Shown piece by piece: positions 49,702 through 57,899 of a stretch of DNA of 64,000 nucleotides. Source of the DNA: Paludibacteraceae bacterium (GTDB taxonomy: Bacteria > Bacteroidota > Bacteroidia > Bacteroidales > Paludibacteraceae); NCBI GenBank assembly GCA_017464475.1, contig JAFTZQ010000005.1:124001-188000 (forward strand), written 5' to 3'. The notes below the pieces were generated by a model, which worked only from the letters and a program-made list of their open reading frames with translations, ran no database searches and was not told the DNA's origin. Positions within the stretch are counted from its first letter, which is position 1. Each line of letters opens with the position of its first letter. The position numbers were made by a program, and so were the translations under genes.

Positions 49702-51144
49702 ATGAATGACGTTAAAAAAGCTGTCATGACCAACTGGCGTTGGGTCATGTGTGCGATGCTTTTCTTCGCCACTACGGTTAACTACATGGACCGTCAGGTT
49801 CTGAGTTTGACCTTCAAAGAGTTTATTCAGCCGGAGTTCCACTGGACGGATGCCGACTACGGAAAAATCACCGGTGTGTTCTCCATCGCGTACGCTATCT
49901 TCTGCCTGTTCGCCGGTAAGTTCATCGACTGGATGGGTACGAAGAAAGGTTACCTGATTGCCATCTGCGTATGGTCGTTAGGTGCCGTAATGCACGCAGG
50001 TTGCGGTTGGGTAACCGAGAATATCGTAGGTGTAGCAGACAAGGCTGCGTTGCTGAATGCCACAGGTGCATTAGCCGCCAGCATCTCCATGGTGAGTGTG
50101 TGGCTGTTCCTCGCCTGCCGTCTGATCCTGGGACTTGGTGAGGCGGGTAACTTCCCTGCCGCTATCAAGGTAACCGCCGAGTATTTCCCGAAGAAAGACC
50201 GCGCTTTCGCTACGGCTCTGTTCAACGCAGGTGCATCGGTGGGTGCGCTGGCAGCTCCGGCTACTATTCCTCTGCTGGCAAAGAGCCTTGGTTGGGAGTG
50301 GGCGTTCATCATCATCGGTGCGCTGGGCTTCCTCTGGGCAGGTATCTGGATCTTTGTCTATGACAAACCGGAAGAGAGCAAGCACGTGAACGAGGCTGAG
50401 TTGGCGTATGTGCACCAGGACGAGGCTGAGGCTCCGAAAGAGGAGGCAAAAGCAGAGAAGCAGATGTCGTTCGCTGAGGCTTTCAAGCACAAACAGACTT
50501 GGTCGTTTGCGTTTGGTAAGTTCATGACCGACGGCGTTTGGTGGTTCTTCCTGTTCTGGGCTCCTGCTTATTTCCAAGATCAGTTCGGAATCAAGGCTTC
50601 TGACCCGCAGGGTATTGCATTGATTTTCACACTGTACGCTATCGTAACGGTTGTTTCGCTGTTCGGTGGATACCTGCCTAAGATCTTCGTTGAGAAAAAA
50701 GGTATGGAGCCGTACGCAGGCCGTATGCGTGCTATGTTGATCTTTGCGTTCTTCCCGATCTTCGCACTGTTCGCACAGCCGTTAGGCGGTATCTACGGTC
50801 CTTGGGCTGTAGCTATCATCATCGGTATCGTGGGAGCCGCTCACCAGAGCTGGAGCGCGAATATCTTCTCCACCACGGGTGATATGTTCCCGAAATCGGC
50901 AGTGGCTACCATCACCGGTATCGGCGCCATGGCCGGTGGTATCGGTTCGTACCTGATCAACCGTGGTTCGGGTCTGCTCTTTACCTATGCGGAGAAACAA
51001 GGTGAGTTGTTCGCCTTCTTCGGCTTCACGGGCAAACCGGCAGCGTACATGATCGTATTCTGCATCTGCGCAGTCGCATACTTGATCGGCTGGAGCGTCA
51101 TGAAGATTTTAGTTCCACGGTATAAACCGGTGGAAATAAAATAA
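49702..51144 (+). CDS. exuT: MFS hexuronate transporter (ExuT-like)
   Basis: The 480-aa protein has twelve predicted membrane helices. Family features include TVNYMDRQVLSLTFKEFI near residue 26, the MFS loop GKFIDWMGTKKGY near 72, RLILGLGEAGNFPAAIKVT near 139 (typical of ExuT and glucarate permeases) and MFPKSAVATITGIGAMAGG near 395. The hydrophilic central loop is longer than usual and Glu/Lys-rich (EAEAPKEEAKAEKQ). It imports galacturonate or glucuronate by proton symport. Last gene of the cluster. A strong inverted repeat follows. Confidence 0.9.
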   Translation: MNDVKKAVMTNWRWVMCAMLFFATTVNYMDRQVLSLTFKEFIQPEFHWTDADYGKITGVFSIAYAIFCLFAGKFIDWMGTKKGYLIAICVWSLGAVMHAGCGWVTENIVGVADKAALLNATGALAASISMVSVWLFLACRLILGLGEAGNFPAAIKVTAEYFPKKDRAFATALFNAGASVGALAAPATIPLLAKSLGWEWAFIIIGALGFLWAGIWIFVYDKPEESKHVNEAELAYVHQDEAEAPKEEAKAEKQMSFAEAFKHKQTWSFAFGKFMTDGVWWFFLFWAPAYFQDQFGIKASDPQGIALIFTLYAIVTVVSLFGGYLPKIFVEKKGMEPYAGRMRAMLIFAFFPIFALFAQPLGGIYGPWAVAIIIGIVGAAHQSWSANIFSTTGDMFPKSAVATITGIGAMAGGIGSYLINRGSGLLFTYAEKQGELFAFFGFTGKPAAYMIVFCICAVAYLIGWSVMKILVPRYKPVEIK

Positions 51145-51158
51145 TCGTTCGATAGACC

Positions 51159-51194
51159 TTGCCGCCCGACCCCGTGTATGGGCAAGGGCGGCAA
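51159..51194 (+). terminator. inverted repeat after exuT
   Basis: TTGCCGCCC (51159-51167) pairs perfectly with GGGCGGCAA (51186-51194), loop 18 nt with CCCGTGTATGGGCAA. No T run follows, so termination is only a guess; it could also be a spacer palindrome. Confidence 0.4.
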
Positions 51195-51302
51195 CGGTGT
51201 GTGGTATCCCGTACTACTCATTTTAGCCACAAATTAGAACTCGTCGGTTTCTATGGCTATCAGGTCGTGCGCATTCGGTGACGATTATTCATTGGAATTA
51301 AC

Positions 51303-52427
51303 ATGGGAGATATAAGTATGGACGAACTGAAATTTATCTATTGTACTTACGAGGGGCCGGTGGACGCACAAGGTCTGCCGCATGGCAAAGGAACGATGGT
51401 CTATGTTGCGGACAAAAGCGCAGACGCGGACGCGCGGGATCTTAAATATAAGGGTGAGTTTGTGCATGGAGTTCGGCATGGTGAGGGCTATCTATGCCGC
51501 GACAGTTATTTCCCCAACTCCAAAACGGAGTACGAATGGTATAGCGAAGGCGACTACGACAGCTGCGGACGTTTGATTCATCCGGTTCACGCACCGGGTT
51601 CGTATGAACGCTATCTGCGCGGCTGGTGCATCTATTGGGAAGGGACATGGGAGAACGACATGCCTGTCAAACCCAAGCGCGACTACAAAGACCAATACCC
51701 CAATGAGAACGACATAGCGCGTGCTCGCGCTACGGCTCTGGAGTTGGTCAGGGAGAAGATTAAACATGCGGGCAACACTTCCATCCGTCTTATCCACGAA
51801 AAGACCGACCGGGACTTGACCGGACATAGTAAGTTCGGCGGTAAACCCGACCTGCCGCGAGGAGTGGAATATCCCATGATCGTGATAACAAACGAGGAAG
51901 GAGAGACATACGAGGATCCGATGTTCTTCGTCTGCCAGATCCGGTGCGAAGAACTGGCGCCGCATGACCCGATAAATCTCCTGCCCCATTCGGGAATGAT
52001 CTATGTCTTTGCTGAGATAGATTATTTCCTTGGACACCTCGAATCCGAATGCGCCGGCATGGGTCGATGGGAGCAGAAATATTTCCATGTGATGTACTAT
52101 GATGCGCAGGCCTGTGTGCATTTGGACACGCATACGGTCTATGTGGAGCGGGACGGTCAACAGGAGTTGTATGGTCTGCCGGAGGAGCAAGTCACTTTCA
52201 AAGAAGGTGCCGACCCATACGAAGACGGTATTCGTCTGCTCGGTATGCCGTATATAGACGAAGTGCGGGAAGAAATGCCGGAGTACATCAACTTCCTGCA
52301 ACTCGACGAAGTGGACGAATGGCAGCTCAACTTCTTTGACTGCGGCACGCTCAACTTCCTCATCCGACCCAAGGATCTGAAAGAGCTACAGTTTAATAAC
52401 ATCGAGTGCTATCTGCACTCGTTCTGA
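51303..52427 (+). CDS. MORN-repeat / YwqG-like (DUF1963) fusion protein
   Basis: The 374-aa protein begins at ATG 51303 (a second ATG at 51318, MDELKF, is possible). Residues ~15-70 and ~100-120 look like MORN repeats: GLPHGKGTMVYV, YKGEFVHGVRHGEGYLC, WEGTWENDMP. From about residue 170 a YwqG/DUF1963-type domain follows: SKFGGKPDLPRGVEYP, FVCQIRCEELA, GMIYVFAEIDYF, and YINFLQLDEVDEW. No enzyme activity is known for either part. No signal peptide. The gene stands alone between exuT and a lipoprotein gene. Confidence 0.75.
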   Translation: MGDISMDELKFIYCTYEGPVDAQGLPHGKGTMVYVADKSADADARDLKYKGEFVHGVRHGEGYLCRDSYFPNSKTEYEWYSEGDYDSCGRLIHPVHAPGSYERYLRGWCIYWEGTWENDMPVKPKRDYKDQYPNENDIARARATALELVREKIKHAGNTSIRLIHEKTDRDLTGHSKFGGKPDLPRGVEYPMIVITNEEGETYEDPMFFVCQIRCEELAPHDPINLLPHSGMIYVFAEIDYFLGHLESECAGMGRWEQKYFHVMYYDAQACVHLDTHTVYVERDGQQELYGLPEEQVTFKEGADPYEDGIRLLGMPYIDEVREEMPEYINFLQLDEVDEWQLNFFDCGTLNFLIRPKDLKELQFNNIECYLHSF

Positions 52428-52500
52428 TGCAATATGTTTGATTAATGATGAAATCACTTCGTACTGCATTGCGCGTGAAGCACATGGAGCAGCCATCCGA

Positions 52501-52612
52501 AACCTCACCCCGCCCCTCTTCCAAGAAGAGGGAGGTAAGTGCCTCCGCAACGGACAGGTCTATATCAAACACAAAGGTCAAATGTACAACGTACAAGGCA
52601 AGCAAATAAATT
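52501..52612 (+). pseudogene. remnant of a C-terminal RNGQ-type tail plus repeat
   Basis: At 52506-52536 a C-rich palindrome (CACCCCGCCCCTCTTCC then AAGAAGAGGGAGG) is followed by codons for CLRNGQVYIKHKGQMYNVQG and KQI. This resembles the conserved tail (RNGQ..I..KxYNxxG) found at the C-terminus of many large secreted Bacteroidales proteins. There is no body of such a protein upstream, so this looks like the decayed end of one. Confidence 0.45.
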
Positions 52613-53212
52613 ATGAAAGCAATCAAATTATTCTGTTTTATGGCAGCAGCAATGCTCGTTGCCTGTGCTCCTCAAAATGAGCAAATGGTAAATGACCAAA
52701 TGGCAAATGGTTTTATGGACCTGGCGCGTGCACGCTTTGCGGTGCGCGAGTATGCCCAAACGCCGGTGGAACAAGCCAAGATCGACTCTATTCTGGAAGC
52801 GGGACGTTTGGCGCCCACGGCGAAGAATGTGCAGCCGCAACATATCTACGTGTTGCAGTCTCCAGAAGCGATCGCCAAAATCAACGAACTGACCCGCTGC
52901 GCATACCATGCGCCCGTCGTCTTCCTCGTTTGCTATGACACGGAATTGGCTTGGACCAAAGATGGCGAGAGCTCCGGTAACATGGACTGTTCGATCATCG
53001 GTACGCATATGATGCTCGAAGCTACGGAATTGGGCTTGGGCACCTGTTGGGTCAAATGGTTCGACCCGGCAGAAGTAGCAGCTGCGTTTGAACTACCGTC
53101 AAACCATAAACCCTCCTTTATCATGCCTTGCGGATATGCGGCAGAGGGTGTGCAGCCCCATGCAAATCATTTCAGTCGCAAGCCGCTCAGCGAGACTGTA
53201 ACATATAAATAA
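52613..53212 (+). CDS. nitroreductase family lipoprotein
   Basis: The 199-aa protein has a lipoprotein signal (MKAIKLFCFMAAAMLVAC). The nitroreductase fold follows: FMDLARARFAVREYAQTPVE (FMN phosphate arginines RxxxRxY-like), ILEAGRLAPTAKNVQPQHIY near residue 65, DCSIIGTHMMLEATELGLG near 125 and FIMPCGYAAEGVQPH near 165. It would bind FMN and reduce a nitro- or quinone-like substrate with NAD(P)H. A lipid-anchored nitroreductase is unusual, since most are cytoplasmic, so either it is exported folded or the Cys is chance. Spacer repeats (TGGTAAATGACCAAATGG) give the residues QMVNDQMANG. Confidence 0.8.
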   Translation: MKAIKLFCFMAAAMLVACAPQNEQMVNDQMANGFMDLARARFAVREYAQTPVEQAKIDSILEAGRLAPTAKNVQPQHIYVLQSPEAIAKINELTRCAYHAPVVFLVCYDTELAWTKDGESSGNMDCSIIGTHMMLEATELGLGTCWVKWFDPAEVAAAFELPSNHKPSFIMPCGYAAEGVQPHANHFSRKPLSETVTYK

Positions 53213-53334
53213 AAAGATCGCGATTAGGCTTCCTACCAACCCCTTAGCCCCCGAAGCCATGCCCCTTATCTTCAAAAAGCTATAGCAAAAACTAAAGCAA
53301 AACGCCCTTTCCCGCACGTTTTTTGTCTCTAACC

Positions 53335-53366
53335 CTTGCATATATCAGAAAAAATCCGTACCTTTG
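53335..53366 (+). promoter_or_regulatory. promoter of the KilA-N gene
   Basis: TTG at 53336-53338 and TACCTTTG at 53359-53366 are 20 nt apart. Leader of about 55 nt to ATG 53425. Confidence 0.8.
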
Positions 53367-53424
53367 CAGCCAAAAAGCAATTAATCGCATCTCATAGGGA
53401 GAAGAAAGTTGCAAAGATAAGATT

Positions 53425-54243
53425 ATGGCTAACACACTGAACGTACAAGGAACCAAAATATCTGTAATTGCAAATAATGCTGAAGATTATATTTGTTTGA
53501 CAGATATGGCTGGTGCAAAGAGAGATGAAGTCAGGGCGGCAGATGTTATTAAAAACTGGCTACGCAATCGTTATACGATTGAGTTTCTTGGTACATGGGA
53601 GCAAATTCATAACCCGAATTTCAAAGTGGTCGAATTTGACCACTTTAGAATGCAAGCCGGTTTGCCGAACTTTGTATTGAGCGTATCGGAGTGGCTTGAG
53701 AAGACAAATGCAATCGGTCTTGTAGTTAAAAAGGGACGGTACGGAGGAACTTATGCACATAAAGATATAGCGTTTGAGTTTGGTTCTGCGATAAGTGTAC
53801 CGTTCAAATTATATCTGATAGAAGAATTCCAGCGTCTCAAAGAAGAAGAACAAAAAGCACTTGGATGGTCGGCGAAACGCGAGTTGGCAAAGATTAACTA
53901 TCATATCCATACGGACGCAATCAAGGAGCATCTTGTGCCGCAAGAGATTGACACATACCATCGTTCGCTTATCTATGCCAACGAAGCCGACGTGCTCAAT
54001 GTAGCGTTGTTCGGCATGACCGCCAAAGAGTGGCGTGACGCCCATCCGGAGGACAAAGGCAACATCCGTGACTACGCAACGATTAACCAGTTGATCTGTC
54101 TGAGCAATATGGAGAACCTCAATGCCGTCTTTATCCATGAAGGTATGCCGCAGAGCGAACGTCTCCGGAAACTCAACCAAATAGCTATCCAGCAAATGAC
54201 CGTGTTGGAGAATGTGGAGAGCAAACATATATTGAAAGGATAA
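53425..54243 (+). CDS. KilA-N domain protein
   Basis: The 272-aa protein has a KilA-N domain at residues ~8-120: NAEDYICLTDMAG, VIKNWLRNRYTIEFLGTWEQ, KFGSA-like AFEFGSAISVPFKLYLIEEF. A helical C-terminal half contains ALFGMTAKEWRDAHPEDKG near 195 and the LICLSNMENLNA block. KilA-N proteins bind DNA and are common in phages and mobile elements; chromosomal Bacteroidales copies are of unknown role. The first ~400 nt are AT-richer than the last ~370 nt, so the gene may be a recombinant. Own promoter; structured noncoding DNA follows. Confidence 0.85.
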   Translation: MANTLNVQGTKISVIANNAEDYICLTDMAGAKRDEVRAADVIKNWLRNRYTIEFLGTWEQIHNPNFKVVEFDHFRMQAGLPNFVLSVSEWLEKTNAIGLVVKKGRYGGTYAHKDIAFEFGSAISVPFKLYLIEEFQRLKEEEQKALGWSAKRELAKINYHIHTDAIKEHLVPQEIDTYHRSLIYANEADVLNVALFGMTAKEWRDAHPEDKGNIRDYATINQLICLSNMENLNAVFIHEGMPQSERLRKLNQIAIQQMTVLENVESKHILKG

Positions 54244-54256
54244 AATAATCGTCCCT

Positions 54257-54300
54257 CTCCGAGACGCTAAACCGGAGAAAAGACAAGCGCAAGCGTGCGC
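54257..54300 (+). terminator. hairpins after the KilA-N gene
   Basis: CTCCG (54257-54261)/CGGAG (54273-54277) and GCGCA (54287-54291)/TGCGC (54296-54300), the latter followed by TAATTAATTA. They could end the KilA-N transcript; the evidence is weak. Confidence 0.35.
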
Positions 54301-54330
54301 TAATTAATTAACAAAGCATTACTATTATTT

Positions 54331-54508
54331 CGCGTCAACCGAAAAAGAGTAGGAAACTTTATTGGGAATAAGAACGCAAGAAATAATAAAGCAAAAGACA
54401 TTCGTGAAGGGATGTTTTTTCTCACATGTAATAGTAGTCTTAACACGTCTTGTGTGAACTACTTATGTGAGATTAAGGCTCCCTTTCCTACTCTGCCTTG
54501 TTGACGCG
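54331..54508 (+). ncRNA. candidate structured RNA or MITE-like element
   Basis: The ends are inverted repeats: CGCGTCAAC (54331-54339) with GTTGACGCG (54500-54508), then, after an internal loop, AGAGTAGGAAA (54346-54356) with TTTCCTACTCT (54484-54494). Inside are three hairpins: CTTTATT/AATAAAG (54357-54391), AAAAGACATTC with GGATGTTTTTT (54393-54420), and CTCACAT...AGTAGT with ACTACT...ATGTGAG (54421-54471). This is a multibranch fold closed by a ~20-bp stem. Both strands would fold alike. No gene fits. I cannot assign it to a known RNA class. A mobile element without genes is the alternative. Confidence 0.5.
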
Positions 54509-54574
54509 ATAAGAAGTTCACACTTTTCTTATCGCCGCGGATTGATAGTTTTGCGCCAAAAACAACTATCAATC
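54507..54574 (+). promoter_or_regulatory. acyltransferase promoter with hairpin and operator-like dyad
   Basis: TAGTTTTG at 54546-54553 is a -7 match. It overlaps the left arm of a perfect 11-bp dyad, GATTGATAGTT (54540-54550) and AACTATCAATC (54564-54574), ending 2 nt before the ATG at 54577. Upstream, CGATAAGAA (54507-54515) pairs with TTCTTATCG (54526-54534). The dyad could be an operator or could hide the translation start. Confidence 0.5.
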
Positions 54575-54576
54575 AA

Positions 54577-55677
54577 ATGACACAACAACGAATTTCTTAC
54601 ATCGACCTCGGAGCTGGTATTATGATTCTATGGATGATCCTCGGGCATGCTTTCAGCACATCGCATGGCATGGAGATCACACTCCATGAATTATGGGACG
54701 TCACGGACGCTTCGCTTATACCCGAGGGAGTCCATGCCAAAATAGGTTCCGATGGTCATATTCGGGGAATGGGATTGGGCGCGTATATCCCTTCTGTCTT
54801 GTTTTTCTTCATGCCGTGGTTCTTCTATAAGTCCGGTCAGTTCTTTAATAAACGCAGCATTTCTGACGAGTGGAATAAAGACTGGAACAAACTGATGCGT
54901 CAATTTCTAATCTGGAGTGTCATCGGGTATGTACTTCATATTACTTTTCTCAGCATAGACGGCGTTATTACGCTCCGTAATGCGACTTACTCCGTATTGC
55001 GCGGATTCTTTCTGAACGGTCATATCGAATTAAATGTTCCTTTGTGGTTCCTTTTTACTTTGTTTATTGTGCGGCAGATTGCGAATGTTCTATTGCCCAA
55101 AGAGGAGGATAGTTATTATTGGATAAAATGTATCGGCCTCATTGTGATCTGCTTCGCAGTCGCTTTCGGGTGTTATTGTACTAATTTCCGCCTTATGCCT
55201 CTATGGGTAGCAAACGGAGCAGCAGGATTAGCCTATTTCACTTTGGGCTACTGCTTACGCAGATACGAAACAAAATGGTGGCTCTTAGTACCATGTGTTT
55301 TAGGCTATGTGGCTTGCTGCATATGGGGATTTCCAGAAGTTGGAATGCGTAGTAATGAATGTAGTTCTATGCTGAAATATATTGCATGGATGCCCGGAAG
55401 CCTTGCAGGTATTGTTTCCTTTAACATGTTATGCCGCCTAATTTCCAAGTATCTGCATTATTTGTCGCTTCCCTTTGAATATATCGGCAAGTATGCCATG
55501 ATAATTTACGTGTCGCACGGTATTCTGTATATAACCATATCAAGAGCTCTTGTTAGTTTTGACCTTACAACACTCATGCCATACACCATTTGGTTGATTT
55601 TATGCTCTTATGTCCTCTTCTTGCCTGCTTTTTGCTATTTTATTCCGCGGCTTTCTTTGCTCCTTTCATCTAAATAA
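54577..55677 (+). CDS. acyltransferase family 3 membrane protein
   Basis: The 366-aa multi-pass protein starts QRISYIDLGAGIMILWMILG followed by His24, the family N-terminal block with Asp11 and the catalytic-type His. About ten hydrophobic segments follow, with a WFLFTLFIVRQIANVLL region and EYIGKYAMIIYVSHGILYI near the C-terminus, typical of OafA/WecH-like O-acyltransferases. It would acetylate a surface sugar at the inner membrane. It is a single gene, AT-richer than core genes, next to KilA-N and a structured element; horizontal origin is plausible. Substrate unknown. Confidence 0.85.
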   Translation: MTQQRISYIDLGAGIMILWMILGHAFSTSHGMEITLHELWDVTDASLIPEGVHAKIGSDGHIRGMGLGAYIPSVLFFFMPWFFYKSGQFFNKRSISDEWNKDWNKLMRQFLIWSVIGYVLHITFLSIDGVITLRNATYSVLRGFFLNGHIELNVPLWFLFTLFIVRQIANVLLPKEEDSYYWIKCIGLIVICFAVAFGCYCTNFRLMPLWVANGAAGLAYFTLGYCLRRYETKWWLLVPCVLGYVACCIWGFPEVGMRSNECSSMLKYIAWMPGSLAGIVSFNMLCRLISKYLHYLSLPFEYIGKYAMIIYVSHGILYITISRALVSFDLTTLMPYTIWLILCSYVLFLPAFCYFIPRLSLLLSSK

Positions 55678-56173
55678 TCCCCCGATAACCCGATTTTTCG
55701 GTTTAACTCTCGGCACATTTGCCGAGCAATCTACACCTCCAGCCTGCTTCACCTCCGAGCAGGCTGGTTCTTTCTATTAGCAGAACACAAAAGGTTGTGT
55801 GAGAATTGCTTTGCAATATTTTTTGTTATGACCGTTTTGACCTTTTTGACCGTTTCACCCACAAACGGTCAATCCGGTCAATCCGGTCATGTCATTTTTT
55901 TGCCACTTTTGCCATTTCTGCCATGTCAAATTTCTTTCTTCTTTTACCCCGAATTGGATTCGGGGGCTACTCAAATCGTTATATGTTCTTGTATATTCTT
56001 AGTCATCTGTTACCCATTGCCGAACCAATTACCTTCCAATCTCGGTCCAATGTCGGTTCAAATACCCCCTTATCAGCAGACCTTATGCTGCCCTTGGGCT
56101 GACTTTGGTATATTGCCCGAATCTTAATAATCGGCAATTACAGGAAATCAGGCAAACTTTTCTGCAATTTGTG
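55678..56173. other. noncoding region rich in hairpins
   Basis: No convincing gene; the open frames between 55795 and 56127 are low-complexity. It holds the hairpin CTCGGC/GCCGAG (55709-55726), a strong terminator (55739-55776), a second small hairpin with T run (55805-55826), and GACCGTTT/AAACGGTC (55848-55870) within TGACCG and CCGGTCAAT words. Confidence 0.6.
55739..55776 (+). terminator. intrinsic terminator after the acyltransferase gene
   Basis: CCAGCCTGCT (55739-55748) pairs perfectly with AGCAGGCTGG (55758-55767), followed by TTCTTTCTATT. A second hairpin ATTGC-TTT-GCAAT with ATTTTTT lies at 55805-55824. Confidence 0.75.
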
Positions 56174-56205
56174 TTTGCATATTTCAAAAAAAAGTAGTAC
56201 CTTTG
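56174..56205 (+). promoter_or_regulatory. promoter of the flavodoxin-like/hydrolase/ferredoxin run
   Basis: TTTG at 56174-56177 and TACCTTTG at 56198-56205 are 20 nt apart. The genes to about 61775 follow on the same strand with short spacers. Confidence 0.85.
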
Positions 56206-56245
56206 CACCCGAATTATGCAAACACATCAAACTATTTCAAACAAT

Positions 56246-56761
56246 ATGAACATCCTCATTCTTCAAGCTTCGCCGAGAGCGAACGGCAACACCGCCTGGA
56301 TGGCGGAAGAGTACAAGAACGTAGCAGAGGCTGCTGGTCACAAGGTAATCCTCGTCAATGTGTCGCGCAAACACATTGCAGGCTGTCTGGCGTGCGAGTA
56401 CTGCCACGGAAAGGGCAACGGTGCGTGCATCCAGAAAGACGATATGCAGGAACTCTATCCGCTCATGGCGGAGGCAGAAGTGCTGGTACTCGCTGCCCCG
56501 ATCTATTATTTCACCCTCTGCGCACAGATCCAAGCGCCTATTCAACGAATGTACTGCGTCAATGCACCGGCTAAAGTGAAGAAAATGGCATTGCTCTGTT
56601 CCTCCTATTCGCCGAACGTGTATGACGGCGCAACGGCGGAGTTCCGCGACATCTGCAACTACTGGCACGCAGAGAACACAGGCGTCGTAACCGCCAAGAT
56701 TGACGAACAGAAGACCGACGCCACCAAGCAGAAAATCATTGATCTGGTAGCCAAATTATGA
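56246..56761 (+). CDS. flavodoxin-family NAD(P)H-dependent oxidoreductase
   Basis: The start at 56246 (MNILILQASPRANGNTAWMA) is preferred over 56216, which lies only ~8 nt after the expected transcription start. The 171-aa protein has the FMN phosphate loop SPRANGNT (residues 9-16), HIAGCLACEYCHGKGNGACI near 45 (cysteines as in iron-sulfur flavoprotein-type oxidoreductases, though only the loop is clear) and LAAPIYYFTLCAQIQAPIQRM near 85. It would transfer electrons via FMN. It overlaps the next gene by 4 nt and belongs to a redox-related run. Confidence 0.88.
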   Translation: MNILILQASPRANGNTAWMAEEYKNVAEAAGHKVILVNVSRKHIAGCLACEYCHGKGNGACIQKDDMQELYPLMAEAEVLVLAAPIYYFTLCAQIQAPIQRMYCVNAPAKVKKMALLCSSYSPNVYDGATAEFRDICNYWHAENTGVVTAKIDEQKTDATKQKIIDLVAKL

Positions 56762-57879
56762 GAAAACTATTCACACTCCTTGCAGCTGCGCTTATGCTTA
56801 TCGGCTGCAACAAACCCAATGAACAAACTATGCAACTGACTCAAGAATGGGATAAAACCTTCCCGCTGTCCGAAAAAGTGACCCACAAGAAAGTGACGTT
56901 TGAGAACCAATACGGTCTCACTCTTGTCGGCGATTTATATACGCCTAAGTCTGTCAGTGAAGCGGTCTGTCAGCAAAGCGGTCTCCCTGCTATCGCGGTG
57001 TCCGGTCCTTTCGGTGCAGTCAAGGAGCAGAGTTCGGGTCTCTATGCCATGAAGATGGCGGAGCGCGGATTTATTGCGCTTGCTTTTGACCCTTCCTTTA
57101 CCGGTGAGAGTTCGGGAGAGCCGCGTCGTACGGCTTCGCCGGATATCAATACCGAAGATTTCATGGCGGCAGTGGATTTTCTGTCCAAACAGCCGGAAGT
57201 GGACGCCAACCGTATTGGTATCATCGGCATCTGCGGATGGGGTGGAATAGCGCTCAATGCCGCGGCGGCTGACACACGTATCAAGGCTACCGTGGCTTCG
57301 ACCATGTACGACATGACCCGCGTCAGCGGTAATGGTTATTTCGATTCCGAGGACAAAGAAGAAAGCCGTCATGCAGCCCGTGAAGCTCTGGCTGCACAGC
57401 GTCTGAAAGACCCCGCAGCCATGGCAGGAGGTGTGATAGACCCGCTGCCGGACGATGCGCCGCAGTTCGTCAAGGATTACTACGACTACTACAAGACCGA
57501 GCGTGGCTATCATCCCCGCAGCGGTAATTCCAACGACGGCTGGCGCGTCATCGGTACGCAGGCGTACGCCAACAGCCGTTTCCTCTATTACATCAACGAG
57601 ATTCGTTCAGCGGTCCTGATCATGCACGGCGAAAAGGCGCACAGCCGTTATTTCGGCGAAGCGGCGTACCATTACATGGTGGACGGCAAGGCGGAAGGAT
57701 ACAAGACGGTCGTTGCCCCGAATCCCGTTCCCGAGAACAAGCAACTTCTTATTATCCCCGGAGCAACCCATTGTGACCTCTACGACGGCGGATTTACAGA
57801 CCCTGCCGGACATGGCGAGTCAAAGAACCTCATCCCATGGGAAACGTTGGCTGAATTCTTTGGTAAGAACTTGAAATAA
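56758..57879 (+). CDS. alpha/beta hydrolase lipoprotein
   Basis: The 373-aa protein has a lipoprotein signal (MRKLFTLLAAALMLIGC). The hydrolase fold shows PAIAVSGPFGAVKEQSSGLY near 75, ALAFDPSFTGESSGEPR near 100, the nucleophile elbow IGIIGICGWGGIAL near 160, with Cys where Ser is usual, and GATHCDLYDG with the catalytic-type His near 342. It resembles the DLH/YcjY-like group often found next to flavodoxin-like reductases. It overlaps the flavodoxin-like gene by 4 nt. Substrate unknown; predicted membrane-anchored in the periplasm. Confidence 0.85.
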   Translation: MRKLFTLLAAALMLIGCNKPNEQTMQLTQEWDKTFPLSEKVTHKKVTFENQYGLTLVGDLYTPKSVSEAVCQQSGLPAIAVSGPFGAVKEQSSGLYAMKMAERGFIALAFDPSFTGESSGEPRRTASPDINTEDFMAAVDFLSKQPEVDANRIGIIGICGWGGIALNAAAADTRIKATVASTMYDMTRVSGNGYFDSEDKEESRHAAREALAAQRLKDPAAMAGGVIDPLPDDAPQFVKDYYDYYKTERGYHPRSGNSNDGWRVIGTQAYANSRFLYYINEIRSAVLIMHGEKAHSRYFGEAAYHYMVDGKAEGYKTVVAPNPVPENKQLLIIPGATHCDLYDGGFTDPAGHGESKNLIPWETLAEFFGKNLK

Positions 57880-57899
57880 TCCAATTAGAAACGTAAATT

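Noticed and set aside
54331-54508. tmRNA, 6S RNA or RNase P RNA
   Set aside because: No tRNA-like ends or tag frame, no long single hairpin with a central bubble, and no RNase P core motifs can be recognised.
55795-56127. Overlapping plus-strand open frames of about 100 codons
   Set aside because: Phe/Ser/Pro low-complexity products from T-rich repeats, located after a terminator and without a promoter.
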